Shown: positions 27,563-36,418 of the stretch, piece after piece
How positions within the stretch are numbered: the first letter of the stretch is position 1
Layout of the letters: every line of letters starts with the position of its first letter
Source: Desulfobulbaceae bacterium
Lineage (GTDB): Bacteria > Desulfobacterota > Desulfobulbia > Desulfobulbales > Desulfobulbaceae
Direction of reading: 5' to 3'
DNA length: 64,000 nucleotides
NCBI GenBank assembly: GCA_003508005.1
Contig: DNUE01000058.1
Location: forward strand, 115,117 to 179,116
Made by a program: the position numbers and the translations under genes
The notes under the pieces: generated by a model
Seen by the model: the letters and a program-made list of their open reading frames with translations, nothing else
The model's database searches: none
Told to the model about the DNA's origin: nothing

Positions 27563-27600
27563 CCGGGCCGGGGCGCTCCCGGCCCGGTCTTTCTTTATTA
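27563..27600 (+). terminator. rho-independent terminator after the ACT gene
   Basis: A perfect 10-bp stem CCGGGCCGGG / CCCGGCCCGG with a 5-base loop, followed by TCTTTCTTTATTA. Only 23 bases separate its end from the livK start, too few for a full promoter after it. Transcription of liv must therefore read through or start upstream. Confidence 0.85.
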
Positions 27601-27623
27601 TCATTCAAGAAGGAGGATGTGCG

Positions 27624-28778
27624 GTGAACAACATGTTGAAAAGGACAATCGTGGGAATCGCGGCAGTAGGGATGCTTGCTGTTCCCTGCCTGCAGGCTGC
27701 CATGGCCGACACCATCAAGATCGGCGCCATCCTTGCCGAGACCGGCCCGTCTTTTCTCGGGGTGCCCGAGGCCAACACCCTGCGGATGCTCACCGAGGAG
27801 CTGAATGCCAAGGGCGGCATCAACAACAACCGGGTGGAGCTGATCATCAAGGATTCCGCCGGCGACCCTGAAAAAGCCATCTCCTTCGCCAAGCAGCTCA
27901 TCGAGGAGGAGAAGGTATTCGCCATCATCGGCCCCTCAACCAGCGGCGAAACCATGAAGATCAAGAAGATCGCCGAGGAAACCCAGACCATTCTGTTCTC
28001 CTGCGCAGCCGCCGAGGACATCGTCAACCCGGTGGCCAAGTGGGTGTTCAAGAGCCCGCAGATGGACAGCGACGCGGCGAAGAAGATCTTCATTGAAATG
28101 CAGAAGATGAAGATCGGCAAGATCGCCGTGGTCACCAGCAATGACGGGTTCGGCGCGGCCGGAGGGAAACAGTTGCAGAAGATCGCCCCCGATTTCGGCA
28201 TCGAGATTCTGATCAGCGAGGTGTACGACAAGACCGCCACCGACCTGTCCGCCCTGGTTGCCAAGCTGATGGCCAACAAGGAGATCCAGGCCGTGGTCAA
28301 CTGGTCCATCGTCCCCGCGCAGTCCATCATCATTAAGAACATCCGCCAGGCCGGCTGGAAGGTACCCATCTTCCAGAGCCACGGCTTCGGCAACATCAAG
28401 TTCGTTCAGGCTGCGGGTGAAGCCGCCGAGGGCGTCATTTTCCCGGCCGGCCGCCTCCTGGTCGCCGATTCCCTGCCGGATAATCACATTCAGAAGGCGG
28501 TCCTGGTAAAATACAAGAAGGACTATGAAGAAAAATACAAGGAGGATGTCTCTACCTTCGGCGGTCATGCCTACGATGCCTTCGTGATTCTCACCAAGGC
28601 GATCGAACAGGGGGGGACCGACAAGGTCAAGGTGCGTGACGCCCTGGAAAACCTGAAAGATATTGTCGGCACCGCAGGGGTGTTCAACTTCACGGCCGCC
28701 GACCACAACGGCCTGTCCCTGGACGCTTTTGACATGATGACCGTCAAGAACGGCAAGTTCGCCTTGTACACGAACTGA
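27624..28778 (+). CDS. livK: branched-chain amino acid ABC transporter, periplasmic binding protein
   Basis: 384 residues. The GTG at 27624 is chosen because AGGAGG lies 7 bases before it; the nearby ATG at 27633 is too far. A Sec signal peptide ends near QAAMADT. The mature protein opens with IKIGAILAETGPSFLG and continues IIKDSAGDPEKAISFAKQLI and FAIIGPSTSGETM, the Leu/Ile/Val-binding type I fold. It delivers amino acid to LivHMGF. Given the iorAB/paaK neighbours the ligand may be aromatic. It is separated from livH by a hairpin, suggesting higher expression of the binding protein than of the membrane parts. Confidence 0.93.
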   Translation: MNNMLKRTIVGIAAVGMLAVPCLQAAMADTIKIGAILAETGPSFLGVPEANTLRMLTEELNAKGGINNNRVELIIKDSAGDPEKAISFAKQLIEEEKVFAIIGPSTSGETMKIKKIAEETQTILFSCAAAEDIVNPVAKWVFKSPQMDSDAAKKIFIEMQKMKIGKIAVVTSNDGFGAAGGKQLQKIAPDFGIEILISEVYDKTATDLSALVAKLMANKEIQAVVNWSIVPAQSIIIKNIRQAGWKVPIFQSHGFGNIKFVQAAGEAAEGVIFPAGRLLVADSLPDNHIQKAVLVKYKKDYEEKYKEDVSTFGGHAYDAFVILTKAIEQGGTDKVKVRDALENLKDIVGTAGVFNFTAADHNGLSLDAFDMMTVKNGKFALYTN

Positions 28779-28798
28779 CCGGATTGTCGTTTGCACCC

Positions 28799-28833
28799 CC
28801 GAAAGGGGCGGGGATCTCTTCCGCCCCTTTCGG
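28799..28833 (+). promoter_or_regulatory. intercistronic hairpin between livK and livH
   Basis: A perfect 13-bp stem (CCGAAAGGGGCGG / CCGCCCCTTTCGG) with a 9-base loop and no following T-run. It lies 20 bases after the livK stop. Such stems protect the upstream message from 3' exonucleases or cause partial termination; either would raise LivK over LivHMGF. Confidence 0.7.
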
Positions 28834-28868
28834 CAACTGCCGCGATAACGATCAGCCCCTGGTTGCGC

Positions 28869-29759
28869 ATGGAATTTTCTCTTTTTCTGCAATATCTCTT
28901 TGCCGGGATCACCTACGGCATCATCTATGCCATTGTGGCGATCGGCTTTAATATCATCTACAACACCACCGGCATCATCAACTTCGCCCAGGGCGAGTTC
29001 CTGATGCTCGGCGGGATGATCTCCATCTCCCTGCTCCAGGTTATGCCCCTGCCCCTGGCCATTGCGGCGGCGGTGGCCATAACCATGGTGGTGGGGGCGC
29101 TCATCCAGATGGTGTTCATCCGCTGGATCGAAAACCCTTCGGTGCTGCGGATGGTCATCATCACCATCGGCATCTCCATCCTGATCCGGGAGGCGGCGCT
29201 GCACATCTGGGGGGAGAGCGTCCGGACCCTGCCCTATTTCATCGGCAGCTCGGTGACCGCGGTCACCCTGTTCGGGACGAGGATTTCGCCGCAGGTGCTC
29301 ATCGTGATCGGGACCTGCTCGATCATGGTCCTGTTCCTGAGCATCTTTTTCCGGTACACCTCACTGGGGCGCGAAATGCGGGCCTGTGCGGCAAATCGCC
29401 GGGCGGCCACTCTGTGCGGGATCAACGTCAAGAACATGGTGACCTTTTCCTTCATGCTCTCCGCCGGCATCGGCGCCCTGGCCGGCGCGGTGATGAGCCC
29501 CATCACCTATTCTCAGTACGACAACGGCACCGGCCTGGCCATCAAGGGCTTTACCGTCGCCATTCTGGGCGGGCTCGGCAACAGCCTGGCCGCCGTCGCT
29601 GCCGGCCTGTTCCTGGGGATCATTGAAGCCTTCAGCATCACCATTCTGCCCCTCGCGTTCCAGGACGCCGTGGCCATTGCCATCCTGCTGCTCATCCTCT
29701 TTATCCGGCCGCACGGCCTGTTCGGCAGTAGCGAAGCTGCCCGGCTGAAGGAGTTCTGA
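28869..29759 (+). CDS. livH: branched-chain amino acid ABC transporter permease
   Basis: 296 residues from the ATG at 28869; the frame extends upstream through the hairpin, but family similarity starts at FSLFLQYLFAGITYGIIYA. Eight or so membrane helices. GIINFAQGEFLMLGGM and the cytoplasmic coupling loop GREMRACAANRRAATLCGI identify LivH. It forms the channel together with LivM. It shares one base with the livM start (TGATG). No strong Shine-Dalgarno is visible. Confidence 0.93.
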   Translation: MEFSLFLQYLFAGITYGIIYAIVAIGFNIIYNTTGIINFAQGEFLMLGGMISISLLQVMPLPLAIAAAVAITMVVGALIQMVFIRWIENPSVLRMVIITIGISILIREAALHIWGESVRTLPYFIGSSVTAVTLFGTRISPQVLIVIGTCSIMVLFLSIFFRYTSLGREMRACAANRRAATLCGINVKNMVTFSFMLSAGIGALAGAVMSPITYSQYDNGTGLAIKGFTVAILGGLGNSLAAVAAGLFLGIIEAFSITILPLAFQDAVAIAILLLILFIRPHGLFGSSEAARLKEF

Positions 29760-30826
29760 TGGGACTGCGGCGGCGCTATCTCCCCCTGGCCGGACTCCTT
29801 GCGGCGGTAATTGGGGTGCAGCTTGCGGCCAGCGCCACGAACAGCACCTTTTACCTGACCCAGTTGACCATGGCCGCCTACTACTGCCTGGTCATCATCG
29901 GCCTCTGCCTGCTGATGGGCTACGCCGGCCAGATATCGCTCGGCCATGCCGGATTTTTTGCCATCGGCGGCTACCTCTCCGCCGCCCTGACCAGCCATAA
30001 CTTTACCGCCGTCAGCGACACCCTGCTCATGCGGACTCTGGACCGGGCGGGCCTGCTGCTGCACCACCAAAGCCTGTACGGCGATTCCCTGCTCAGTCTG
30101 CAGCCCTGGCTGGCTTTTTTTATTGCCATTGGCGTGGCCGTGCTGATCGCCTTTGTCCTCGGCATCCCGGTGCTCAAGCTCAAGGGCCACTACCTGGCCA
30201 TGGCCACCCTCGGATTTGGAATCATCATATATCGCATCGTCCTCGCCGCTGAATTTTTCGGCGAGGCGGACGGCATCTCCGAAGTGCCGCCCTTCCAGCT
30301 CATGCCAGGGCTGGCGGTCAGCGGCGATTTTTCCGCCCGGGTCCAGAACTACTACATCGCCTGGGCCCTCCTGCTCTTCGGGCTTCTGCTCCTGCTCAAC
30401 CTCATCAACTCGCGGATGGGCCGCGCCCTGCGCGCCATCCATGGCTCCGAGGAGGCGGCCGAGGCCATCGGGATCAACACCGCCCGCGCCAAGCTATATA
30501 CCTTCGTGATCAGCGCCGCCTTCGCGGCGGTGGCCGGCTCCCTGCTCACTCATTTCAACGGCGGGATCGGCCCCTCCGAGGCCAGCGTCATGAAATCGGT
30601 GCGCTACGTGGCCATCGTCGCCGTCGGCGGCATGGCCAACCTGTGGGGGGCGATGGCCATGGGCATCATCCTCAACTTCATGTCCCTGCGCGGCATGTTC
30701 GGCTCCTATGACGATGCGGTGTTCGGCGGCGTCCTGCTCCTGATCATGCTTTTCGCTCCCCAGGGGATCCTGAGCCTGCGCCTGAAAAATATTTTGTGGG
30801 CAAAAAGGCCCATGACCGGAAAATGA
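29759..30826 (+). CDS. livM: branched-chain amino acid ABC transporter permease
   Basis: 355 residues, polytopic. LMGYAGQISLGHAGFFAIGGY is the LivM signature, and the coupling loop SRMGRALRAIHGSEEAAEAIG is intact. A longer loop than usual (about residues 80-115, MRTLDRAGLLLHHQSLYGDS) separates two helices. Helices cover most of the rest. It pairs with LivH in the inner membrane, with one-base overlap. Confidence 0.93.
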   Translation: MGLRRRYLPLAGLLAAVIGVQLAASATNSTFYLTQLTMAAYYCLVIIGLCLLMGYAGQISLGHAGFFAIGGYLSAALTSHNFTAVSDTLLMRTLDRAGLLLHHQSLYGDSLLSLQPWLAFFIAIGVAVLIAFVLGIPVLKLKGHYLAMATLGFGIIIYRIVLAAEFFGEADGISEVPPFQLMPGLAVSGDFSARVQNYYIAWALLLFGLLLLLNLINSRMGRALRAIHGSEEAAEAIGINTARAKLYTFVISAAFAAVAGSLLTHFNGGIGPSEASVMKSVRYVAIVAVGGMANLWGAMAMGIILNFMSLRGMFGSYDDAVFGGVLLLIMLFAPQGILSLRLKNILWAKRPMTGK

Positions 30827-30834
30827 GTTGATCG

Positions 30835-31602
30835 ATGCTGGAACTGTACTCTGTCCATAAATATTTCGGCGGACTCCATGCGGTGGACGGGGTCAGCTTC
30901 CGGGTGGCCCCCGGGAGCATCAAGGCGCTTATCGGTCCCAACGGGGCCGGCAAGACCACCCTGTTCAACCTCATCGCCGGTGTACTACCGGTCTCGTCTG
31001 GGAACATCACCTTCAAGGGTCGACAGATCCAGGGGTTCAAGCCCCACCGCATCGCCGCTCTGGGCATGTCCCGCACCTTCCAGAATATCAAGCTCTGCCA
31101 CGGGATGACCGCCCTGGAAAACGTGATGCTCGGCCGGCATATTCGCAGCAGCGCGGGCCTTCTGGCGGCAATGCTCAATCTGCCGCGCACCTGGCGGGAA
31201 GAAAGGGACATCCGCCACCGGGCCATGGAACTCCTGGAGCTGCTGGGCATTGCTGAATTTGCGGAAGTTGAGGCCACCAGCCTGGCCTTCGGCCAGCAGC
31301 GGGCGGTGGAGATGGCCCGCGCCCTGGCCACTGAACCGGAACTGCTGCTCCTGGACGAACCGGCCTCCGGACTCAATATTTATGAAACCGCGGAAGTCGC
31401 CCGGTTGATCACCCGCATCCGCGACATGGGGATCACCGTCCTGCTGGTGGAACATGACATGTCCCTGGTCATGGATATCTCCGACGAGATTGTGGTACTC
31501 AGTTTTGGCGCCAAGATTGCCGAGGACAGGCCCGAGGCCATTCAGAAAAACCCCGAAGTCATCCGGACCTATCTCGGCGAGACCGAGGAGGCAAGCGCGT
31601 GA
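30835..31602 (+). CDS. livG: branched-chain amino acid ABC transporter ATPase
   Basis: 255 residues, standard for LivG. Walker A GPNGAGKTTLFNL near residue 36, Q-loop region SRTFQNIKLCHGMT, signature LAFGQQRAVEMARAL (FGQQR in place of SGGQQ, usual in LivG), Walker B LLLLDEP, and the switch His in LVEHDMSLV. It energises LivHM from the cytoplasm together with LivF. It begins 8 bases after livM. Confidence 0.95.
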   Translation: MLELYSVHKYFGGLHAVDGVSFRVAPGSIKALIGPNGAGKTTLFNLIAGVLPVSSGNITFKGRQIQGFKPHRIAALGMSRTFQNIKLCHGMTALENVMLGRHIRSSAGLLAAMLNLPRTWREERDIRHRAMELLELLGIAEFAEVEATSLAFGQQRAVEMARALATEPELLLLDEPASGLNIYETAEVARLITRIRDMGITVLLVEHDMSLVMDISDEIVVLSFGAKIAEDRPEAIQKNPEVIRTYLGETEEASA

Positions 31603-31627
31603 AGGAACGGTCGACGGGAGAAGCGGG

Positions 31628-32353
31628 ATGCTGAGGATCAGGAATCTGGACGCCGGCTACGGCAAGCTGCGGGTGCTGAAAAATATCTCCCTGCATGTCA
31701 ACGGCGGCGAGATTGTGGCGATGATTGGCGCCAACGGCGCCGGCAAAACCACCCTGCTCTACACCATTGCCGGGGTGGTCAGGCCGAGCGCCGGAAATCT
31801 TGAATTCCACGGCCAGGACTGCCGGCGGCTCGCCGCCCGGAATATCGTGGAAAACGGCTGTTCCCTGGTACCGGAAGGCAGACAGGTCTTTGCCACCCTG
31901 TCGGTGGAGGAAAACCTGATTTTGGGCGGCGTTGTCTTAAAAAAAAGAGAGGGCAAGGCGGCGGTATGCAAAGAGCTCGATCATCAGTACGAGCTTTTCC
32001 CCGTGCTGCGCGAACGGAACCAGCAGCTGGCCGGCACCCTTTCCGGCGGCGAGCAGCAGATGCTCGCCATGGCCAGGGCCCTGATGTCCCGGCCGCAGCT
32101 GGTGATGATGGATGAGCCATCCACCGGGCTTGCCCCGCTCATCGTCAAAAATATTTTTCAGGTGATCGTCCGGTTGCGCGAAGAGGGCAATACCGTGCTC
32201 CTGGTCGAGCAGAACGCTAGGGCCGCCCTTAGAATCGCTGACCGAGGTTATGTGCTGGAAACCGGCAAGATCATCCTCCAGGGTCCGGCCGAGGACCTGC
32301 TGGCCAACCGGGATGTGCAGCGGGCCTACCTGGGCAGGGAAAAAATCGAATAG
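31628..32353 (+). CDS. livF: branched-chain amino acid ABC transporter ATPase
   Basis: 241 residues from the ATG at 31628 (homology starts at LRIRNLDAGYGKLRVL; the frame upstream overlaps livG and is not used). Walker A GANGAGKTT, signature LSGGEQQMLAMARAL, Walker B LVMMDEPS, switch LVEQNARAALRIADRGYVLE. Second ATPase of the Liv complex. It is the last gene of livKHMGF. Confidence 0.95.
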   Translation: MLRIRNLDAGYGKLRVLKNISLHVNGGEIVAMIGANGAGKTTLLYTIAGVVRPSAGNLEFHGQDCRRLAARNIVENGCSLVPEGRQVFATLSVEENLILGGVVLKKREGKAAVCKELDHQYELFPVLRERNQQLAGTLSGGEQQMLAMARALMSRPQLVMMDEPSTGLAPLIVKNIFQVIVRLREEGNTVLLVEQNARAALRIADRGYVLETGKIILQGPAEDLLANRDVQRAYLGREKIE

Positions 32354-32767
32354 CCTGCGGGACCAGACACCCAACTCGGGCAAGGGAGAGATTCGGTATT
32401 GTCGGATTCGCATAAACGAACCTGATTACCACCGATTCTCAGCAAGATCGAAGAGGAGTTGGTGATTTGCATGCTCCTGTCATCAAGCCTGTGAGGAGAC
32501 CGATTTCAGGAAAGACAAACCTCGATTCCGACGCCGACCCCGAGCACACACCATTGCATGCTGGAGGCGCGGCACACCTCTTCATCGGGTAATACCGGCA
32601 TGATGGGGAGATGCAAGGCAGAGGCGATCCATCGGGGTCGTGGTCGGTATCGGAATCGGGGTCGAAAATTACGACTGAGGATGAGTGGGTAAGCAACTCA
32701 GCGAAGGCTCTGCAATTTATTGAAATTGTGGCGGATGGTCAGTTTGTTGACGTTTAGAGAGGGTATC
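32354..32767. other. 414-bp gap with CCGA-periodic inverted repeat
   Basis: No convincing gene. Arms at 32520-32549 (CGATTCCGACGCCGACCCCG) and 32632-32672 (CGGGGTCGTGGTCGGTATCG and on) are inverted versions of the same CGAxxC pattern seen at 19319. A TTGACG box near 32740 may be part of a promoter for the following ligase, but I find no matching -10. Confidence 0.5.
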
Positions 32768-34066
32768 ATGTATTGGGAAACGGAAAAGGAATGCATGGCC
32801 AGGGACGCCCTGGAACAGCTGCAGCTCGAACGGCTGCAGTCCACGCTCTACCGGGTGGGAAGGAACGTGCCCTTCTACCGGAAACAATTCGAGCAGCTGC
32901 GGATCGATTATGACAACTTCCGCTCGCTGGACGACCTCAGCAGGCTGCCTTTCACCACCAAGCAGGACCTGCGCGACAACTATCCGTATGGTCTTTTTGC
33001 CGTGCCGCTGCGCGATGTGGTCCGCATCCATTCCTCGTCCGGGACCACGGGCCTGGCGACGGTGGTCGGCTATACCCGCAACGACATCAAGAACTGGTCG
33101 CACCTGGTGGCCCGTATCCTGACCGCGGCGGGGGTGACCGCCGACGACGTGATCCAGATCGCCTTCGGCTACGGCCTGTTCACCGGCGGCTTCGGCCTGC
33201 ATTACGGGGCCGAGCGGATCGGGGCGTCGGTCATCCCGATCTCAGCCGGCAACACCAAGCGACAGATCCAGATCATGCAGGATTTCAAGACCACCGCCCT
33301 GGTCTGCACCCCGAGCTATGCCCTGGTCATCGCCGACACCCTCCTGGAGATGGGGGTCAATCCCAACGGCCTCTCCCTGCGGGTGGGGCTCTTCGGGGCC
33401 GAACCCTGGTCCGAGGCCATGCGCCGCGAAATCAACCAGAAACTGGGGATCCAGGCCACGGACAACTACGGCCTCTCGGAAATCATGGGCCCGGGCGTAG
33501 CCGGCGAATGCGAGGAATGCAACGGCCTGCACATCAACGAGGACCACTTCCTGGTCGAGGTGATAAATCCGCAGACCCTCGAGCCGGTGGCCCCCGGCGA
33601 GACCGGCGAACTGGTGATCACCACCCTGACCAAAGAGGCCTTCCCGATGATCCGCTACCGGACCCGCGACCTGACCCGGCTCATCGACGAGCCCTGTCCC
33701 TGCGGCCGGACCATGCGCCGAATGCAGAGGGTCATGGGCCGCAGCGACGACATGCTGATCATCAAGGGGGTGAACGTTTTCCCGGTGCAGTTCGAAAAGG
33801 TCCTCTTCGACATCGAGGGCACCGAACCGCACTATCAGATCATCGTGGACCGCGAAAACCACGCGGACCGGGTGACGGTCCTGGTGGAGGTGGATGAGGC
33901 GCTCTTCTTTGACGAGATGCGCAAACAGCGCTCGCTGGTCGAACTCATCAAGAGCCGCCTTGCCACGGAACTCGGCATTTCCGTGGAGGTGAAGCTGGTT
34001 GAGCCAAAGACCCTGGAGCGCACCGAGGGAAAAAGCAAACGGGTTATCGACAAGCGGCAGCTGTAG
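32768..34066 (+). CDS. phenylacetate-CoA ligase family protein (second copy)
   Basis: 432 residues from the ATG at 32768 (GAGAGGG upstream; family alignment begins within the first residues). A3 motif HSSSGTTGLATVVGY, AFGYGLFTGGFGLHYG, YGLSEIMGPGVAGEC, RSDDMLIIKGVNVFPVQ and the end RTEGKSKRVIDKR all match PaaK. It parallels the enzyme at 25633 almost block for block but carries VPFYRKQFEQLRID at the start and a different pocket region, so it may activate another aryl or branched acid. It follows livF after a 414-bp gap and converges on the rhomboid gene. Confidence 0.9.
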   Translation: MYWETEKECMARDALEQLQLERLQSTLYRVGRNVPFYRKQFEQLRIDYDNFRSLDDLSRLPFTTKQDLRDNYPYGLFAVPLRDVVRIHSSSGTTGLATVVGYTRNDIKNWSHLVARILTAAGVTADDVIQIAFGYGLFTGGFGLHYGAERIGASVIPISAGNTKRQIQIMQDFKTTALVCTPSYALVIADTLLEMGVNPNGLSLRVGLFGAEPWSEAMRREINQKLGIQATDNYGLSEIMGPGVAGECEECNGLHINEDHFLVEVINPQTLEPVAPGETGELVITTLTKEAFPMIRYRTRDLTRLIDEPCPCGRTMRRMQRVMGRSDDMLIIKGVNVFPVQFEKVLFDIEGTEPHYQIIVDRENHADRVTVLVEVDEALFFDEMRKQRSLVELIKSRLATELGISVEVKLVEPKTLERTEGKSKRVIDKRQL

Positions 34067-34084
34067 CGGCAGACAGCGATACTG

Positions 34085-34849
34085 CTAACGCCTCCGCTCG
34101 CCGAACCTCGCCGCCTGTCCGCGCTTTGCCCTGCAGATATCCAAGCGGCCGGCCTTGCAGAATACCCTGGCCAGAATGATCCCGGTGGCAAACCCGCCGA
34201 CATGCGCCCAGAACGCCACCCCGCCTGAGGCATTGCCGGTGGTGGGGATCGCACTGACGACCTGCAGGAGAAACCAGTAGCCCAGCATGAAATAGGCCGG
34301 CACCACCAGCCGGGTGATGAAAAAGCCGAAAAACACCAGCATGTGCACCGGCGCACGGGGAAAAAGGAGGGCATAGCCCCCCATCACCCCGCCGATGGCC
34401 CCGGAGGCGCCCACCATGGGGACGGCGCCGTTCGGGTCGGAAAAAAGCTGGGCGGCCACCGCCCCCAGGCCGCAGAGCAGGTAAAAAAGGACAAAACGGG
34501 GGACGCCCATGGCGTCCTCGACATTGTCCCCGAAGATGTAGAGAAACCACATGTTGATGATGAGATGCAGCCAGCCGCCGTGCATGAACATGGAGGTAAA
34601 GGGGGTCAGCCAGTTCGGCTGCGGGTCGGTATAACAGTACTGCCCCTCGCCCAGCGTGATTCGTGTCTCCCCGGCAAGGGTCTGCAGGAGTTCGCCCGGG
34701 ATCAGCCCGAACTCGCAGATCGACCGCGCCAGTGGCCCGGGGGAGCCGAGACCCTGCAGGAAAATCCAGGCCGCGACGTTCAGGCCGATAATCGTGAAGG
34801 TGGCGACAGAAGTGTGAATGGTCGGATTGTCATCGCGCAGCGGAAACAT
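34085..34849 (-). CDS. rhomboid-family intramembrane serine protease
   Basis: 254 residues from the ATG at 34849 (GGGAGAG 6 bases upstream; a GTG two codons earlier is possible). Six or more helices. Catalytic Ser is in GASGAIGGVMGG (Ser about 149), the His in FWAHVGGFATG, and the oxyanion Asn region is HLIINMWFLYIFGD. The loop after helix 1 carries the MFMHGGWLHL segment typical of the family. It cleaves transmembrane substrates within the inner membrane. Substrate unknown. Confidence 0.92.
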   Translation of the reverse strand: MFPLRDDNPTIHTSVATFTIIGLNVAAWIFLQGLGSPGPLARSICEFGLIPGELLQTLAGETRITLGEGQYCYTDPQPNWLTPFTSMFMHGGWLHLIINMWFLYIFGDNVEDAMGVPRFVLFYLLCGLGAVAAQLFSDPNGAVPMVGASGAIGGVMGGYALLFPRAPVHMLVFFGFFITRLVVPAYFMLGYWFLLQVVSAIPTTGNASGGVAFWAHVGGFATGIILARVFCKAGRLDICRAKRGQAARFGERRR

Positions 34850-34888
34850 CAGCACTCTCTCCCGGTAGACTTACCCATTCAGCCCGTG

Positions 34889-35770
34889 TCAGATAAACTC
34901 CATGCCGGCAAGCCTTGCTGCCAGAGGATAGGCCAGCAGGCTGAACGCCAGCCAGTACACCGCCTGAAAACCGTGCTGCGTCCTTGAGCTGAAAACAATC
35001 TCCGGGCGCAGAACCATGAGCAGCAGGCAACTCACAACCTGTGGCAGCAGGATGAACAGGGACAAGGCAGTGCCGCGCTGCTGATAAAGCATAATCACCA
35101 GCCACACGGTGGACGCGCCCAGAAGAAGAAAAAGCACGACCAGCCCGGCCAGCCCACGCACCTTGGGCTGCGCCGTCCCGACCGTCCGCCTGGCGCAGCA
35201 GTGCAGGCCGTGCCCCAGCAGGGCACCGCTCAGCCCGGCCGTGCCGTTGACGATAATGTCCAGCCAGCCGTAGTAGCGCTGGGAATGCAGCCCCTGCAGC
35301 ATCTCGTCATGGATGCCCAGCAGAAGGGTGGCCAGGACGGTGAACAGGGTCAGTTGCATCCCCTGCAGGCGATGACTCAGGGTGGCGCGGACCAGAAAGG
35401 AGAGGACGATGTACTCGGCGACATGGATCCGCTTGATGGGCACATGCGGGTCAGGAAGGGCAAGGGAAAAAATCGCGCAGACCAGCCCCACGCCGAGAAA
35501 AACCAGGTTGATGCGATAGCCGCGGTTCACCCGCTCAACAAAACGCAGGGCGATAACGAGCAGCACCACCACGGTCACCGCCACCGGCAGCATCCTGGCC
35601 AGAGTGCCTGACCCCAGCGCCCGGCTCAGCCAGGCCCAGAACGCAAACATATTGACATAGAAGACGACCAGCAGATAACATGCGCCATGCAGCAGAAGAA
35701 GCACCGGCGCGGAAAGCTCCCGTCCCGGTTTACTCGCCCCTGCTTCATCCCTGTTGGTTTTCCGGTTCAC
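34889..35770 (-). CDS. VanZ-like membrane protein
   Basis: About 293 residues if the GTG at 35770 (GGAG upstream) is used; a GTG at 35704 would give 271. No ATG exists at a sensible place, and the longer frame runs antisense through the next gene. Seven or eight helices. The VanZ pattern is seen in PDPHVPIKRIHVAEYIVLSFLV and GIHDEMLQGLHSQRYYGWLDIIVNGTAGLSGALLG, i.e. the conserved E...H and D-E-xxQ...D..N polar residues. VanZ-like proteins have no settled biochemical role; some affect cell-envelope antibiotics. The start is the uncertain part. Confidence 0.7.
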   Translation of the reverse strand: MNRKTNRDEAGASKPGRELSAPVLLLLHGACYLLVVFYVNMFAFWAWLSRALGSGTLARMLPVAVTVVVLLVIALRFVERVNRGYRINLVFLGVGLVCAIFSLALPDPHVPIKRIHVAEYIVLSFLVRATLSHRLQGMQLTLFTVLATLLLGIHDEMLQGLHSQRYYGWLDIIVNGTAGLSGALLGHGLHCCARRTVGTAQPKVRGLAGLVVLFLLLGASTVWLVIMLYQQRGTALSLFILLPQVVSCLLLMVLRPEIVFSSRTQHGFQAVYWLAFSLLAYPLAARLAGMEFI

Positions 35771-35785
35771 AGGCGGTTTTCTCCG

Positions 35786-36418
35786 ATGAAACACACCATG
35801 GATTCGCTCCTGTTCATTAAGGCCTGGTTCACCATACCAGTTAGGCAGCGGTCTGTCTGGGGAGTTTTGCTCTTTTTTGCGCTGGCCTGCCTTTGGTCCA
35901 TGCATGCCTTCAGCTCGGACCTGGATGAGTATACCCGGGAAATCAGGGAACTGGCGCAGGCGGGCGATGCCGAGGCCCAGTTCGCCCTGGCCCAGTTCCT
36001 CGATCTGGGCAACGGTCCGGCTCAGAACAGGGAGGAGGCCATAATCTGGCTGCGGAAGGCCGCCGACCAGCACCTGGCCGCCGCCTGCTACACCCTGGGC
36101 CTGAAGTACGAATTCGGGGCGACAGTTTCCAAGGATCGCCAGTTGGCGGCTGCCTTGTACCGCCGAGCCGCCCTCCAGGACCTGCCCATGGCTCAGTACC
36201 GGCTGGGCCTGCTTCATCTTCCCGATGACGGGCAAACGCCGGAACCGATTCCGGCCTTTGCCTGGCTGTCACTGGCCGCCGAACACGGCTACCCTGATGC
36301 CGCGGAAAACAGGGTTCGGGCCGCCGGACTCCTCAGCCCGGAGGAGCGAACCCAGGCGGAAGAGATGCGGGAAGCGCTGCGGCGGCAGATCGAGCGGCAG
36401 CGGCAGCGACAAAGATGA
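35786..36418 (+). CDS. exported Sel1-like repeat protein
   Basis: 210 residues from the ATG at 35786 (another ATG at 35798). A signal or anchor helix covers residues about 23-40 (VWGVLLFFALACLWSMHAF). Three to four Sel1 repeats follow: AQAGDAEAQFALAQFLDLGN, NREEAIIWLRKAADQHLAAA and QLAAALYRRAALQDLPMAQY. The end is charged (RRQIERQRQRQR). Sel1 repeats mediate protein contacts in the periplasm or membrane. Its stop abuts the stop of the aldo/keto reductase on the other strand with no gap. Confidence 0.75.
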   Translation: MKHTMDSLLFIKAWFTIPVRQRSVWGVLLFFALACLWSMHAFSSDLDEYTREIRELAQAGDAEAQFALAQFLDLGNGPAQNREEAIIWLRKAADQHLAAACYTLGLKYEFGATVSKDRQLAAALYRRAALQDLPMAQYRLGLLHLPDDGQTPEPIPAFAWLSLAAEHGYPDAAENRVRAAGLLSPEERTQAEEMREALRRQIERQRQRQR

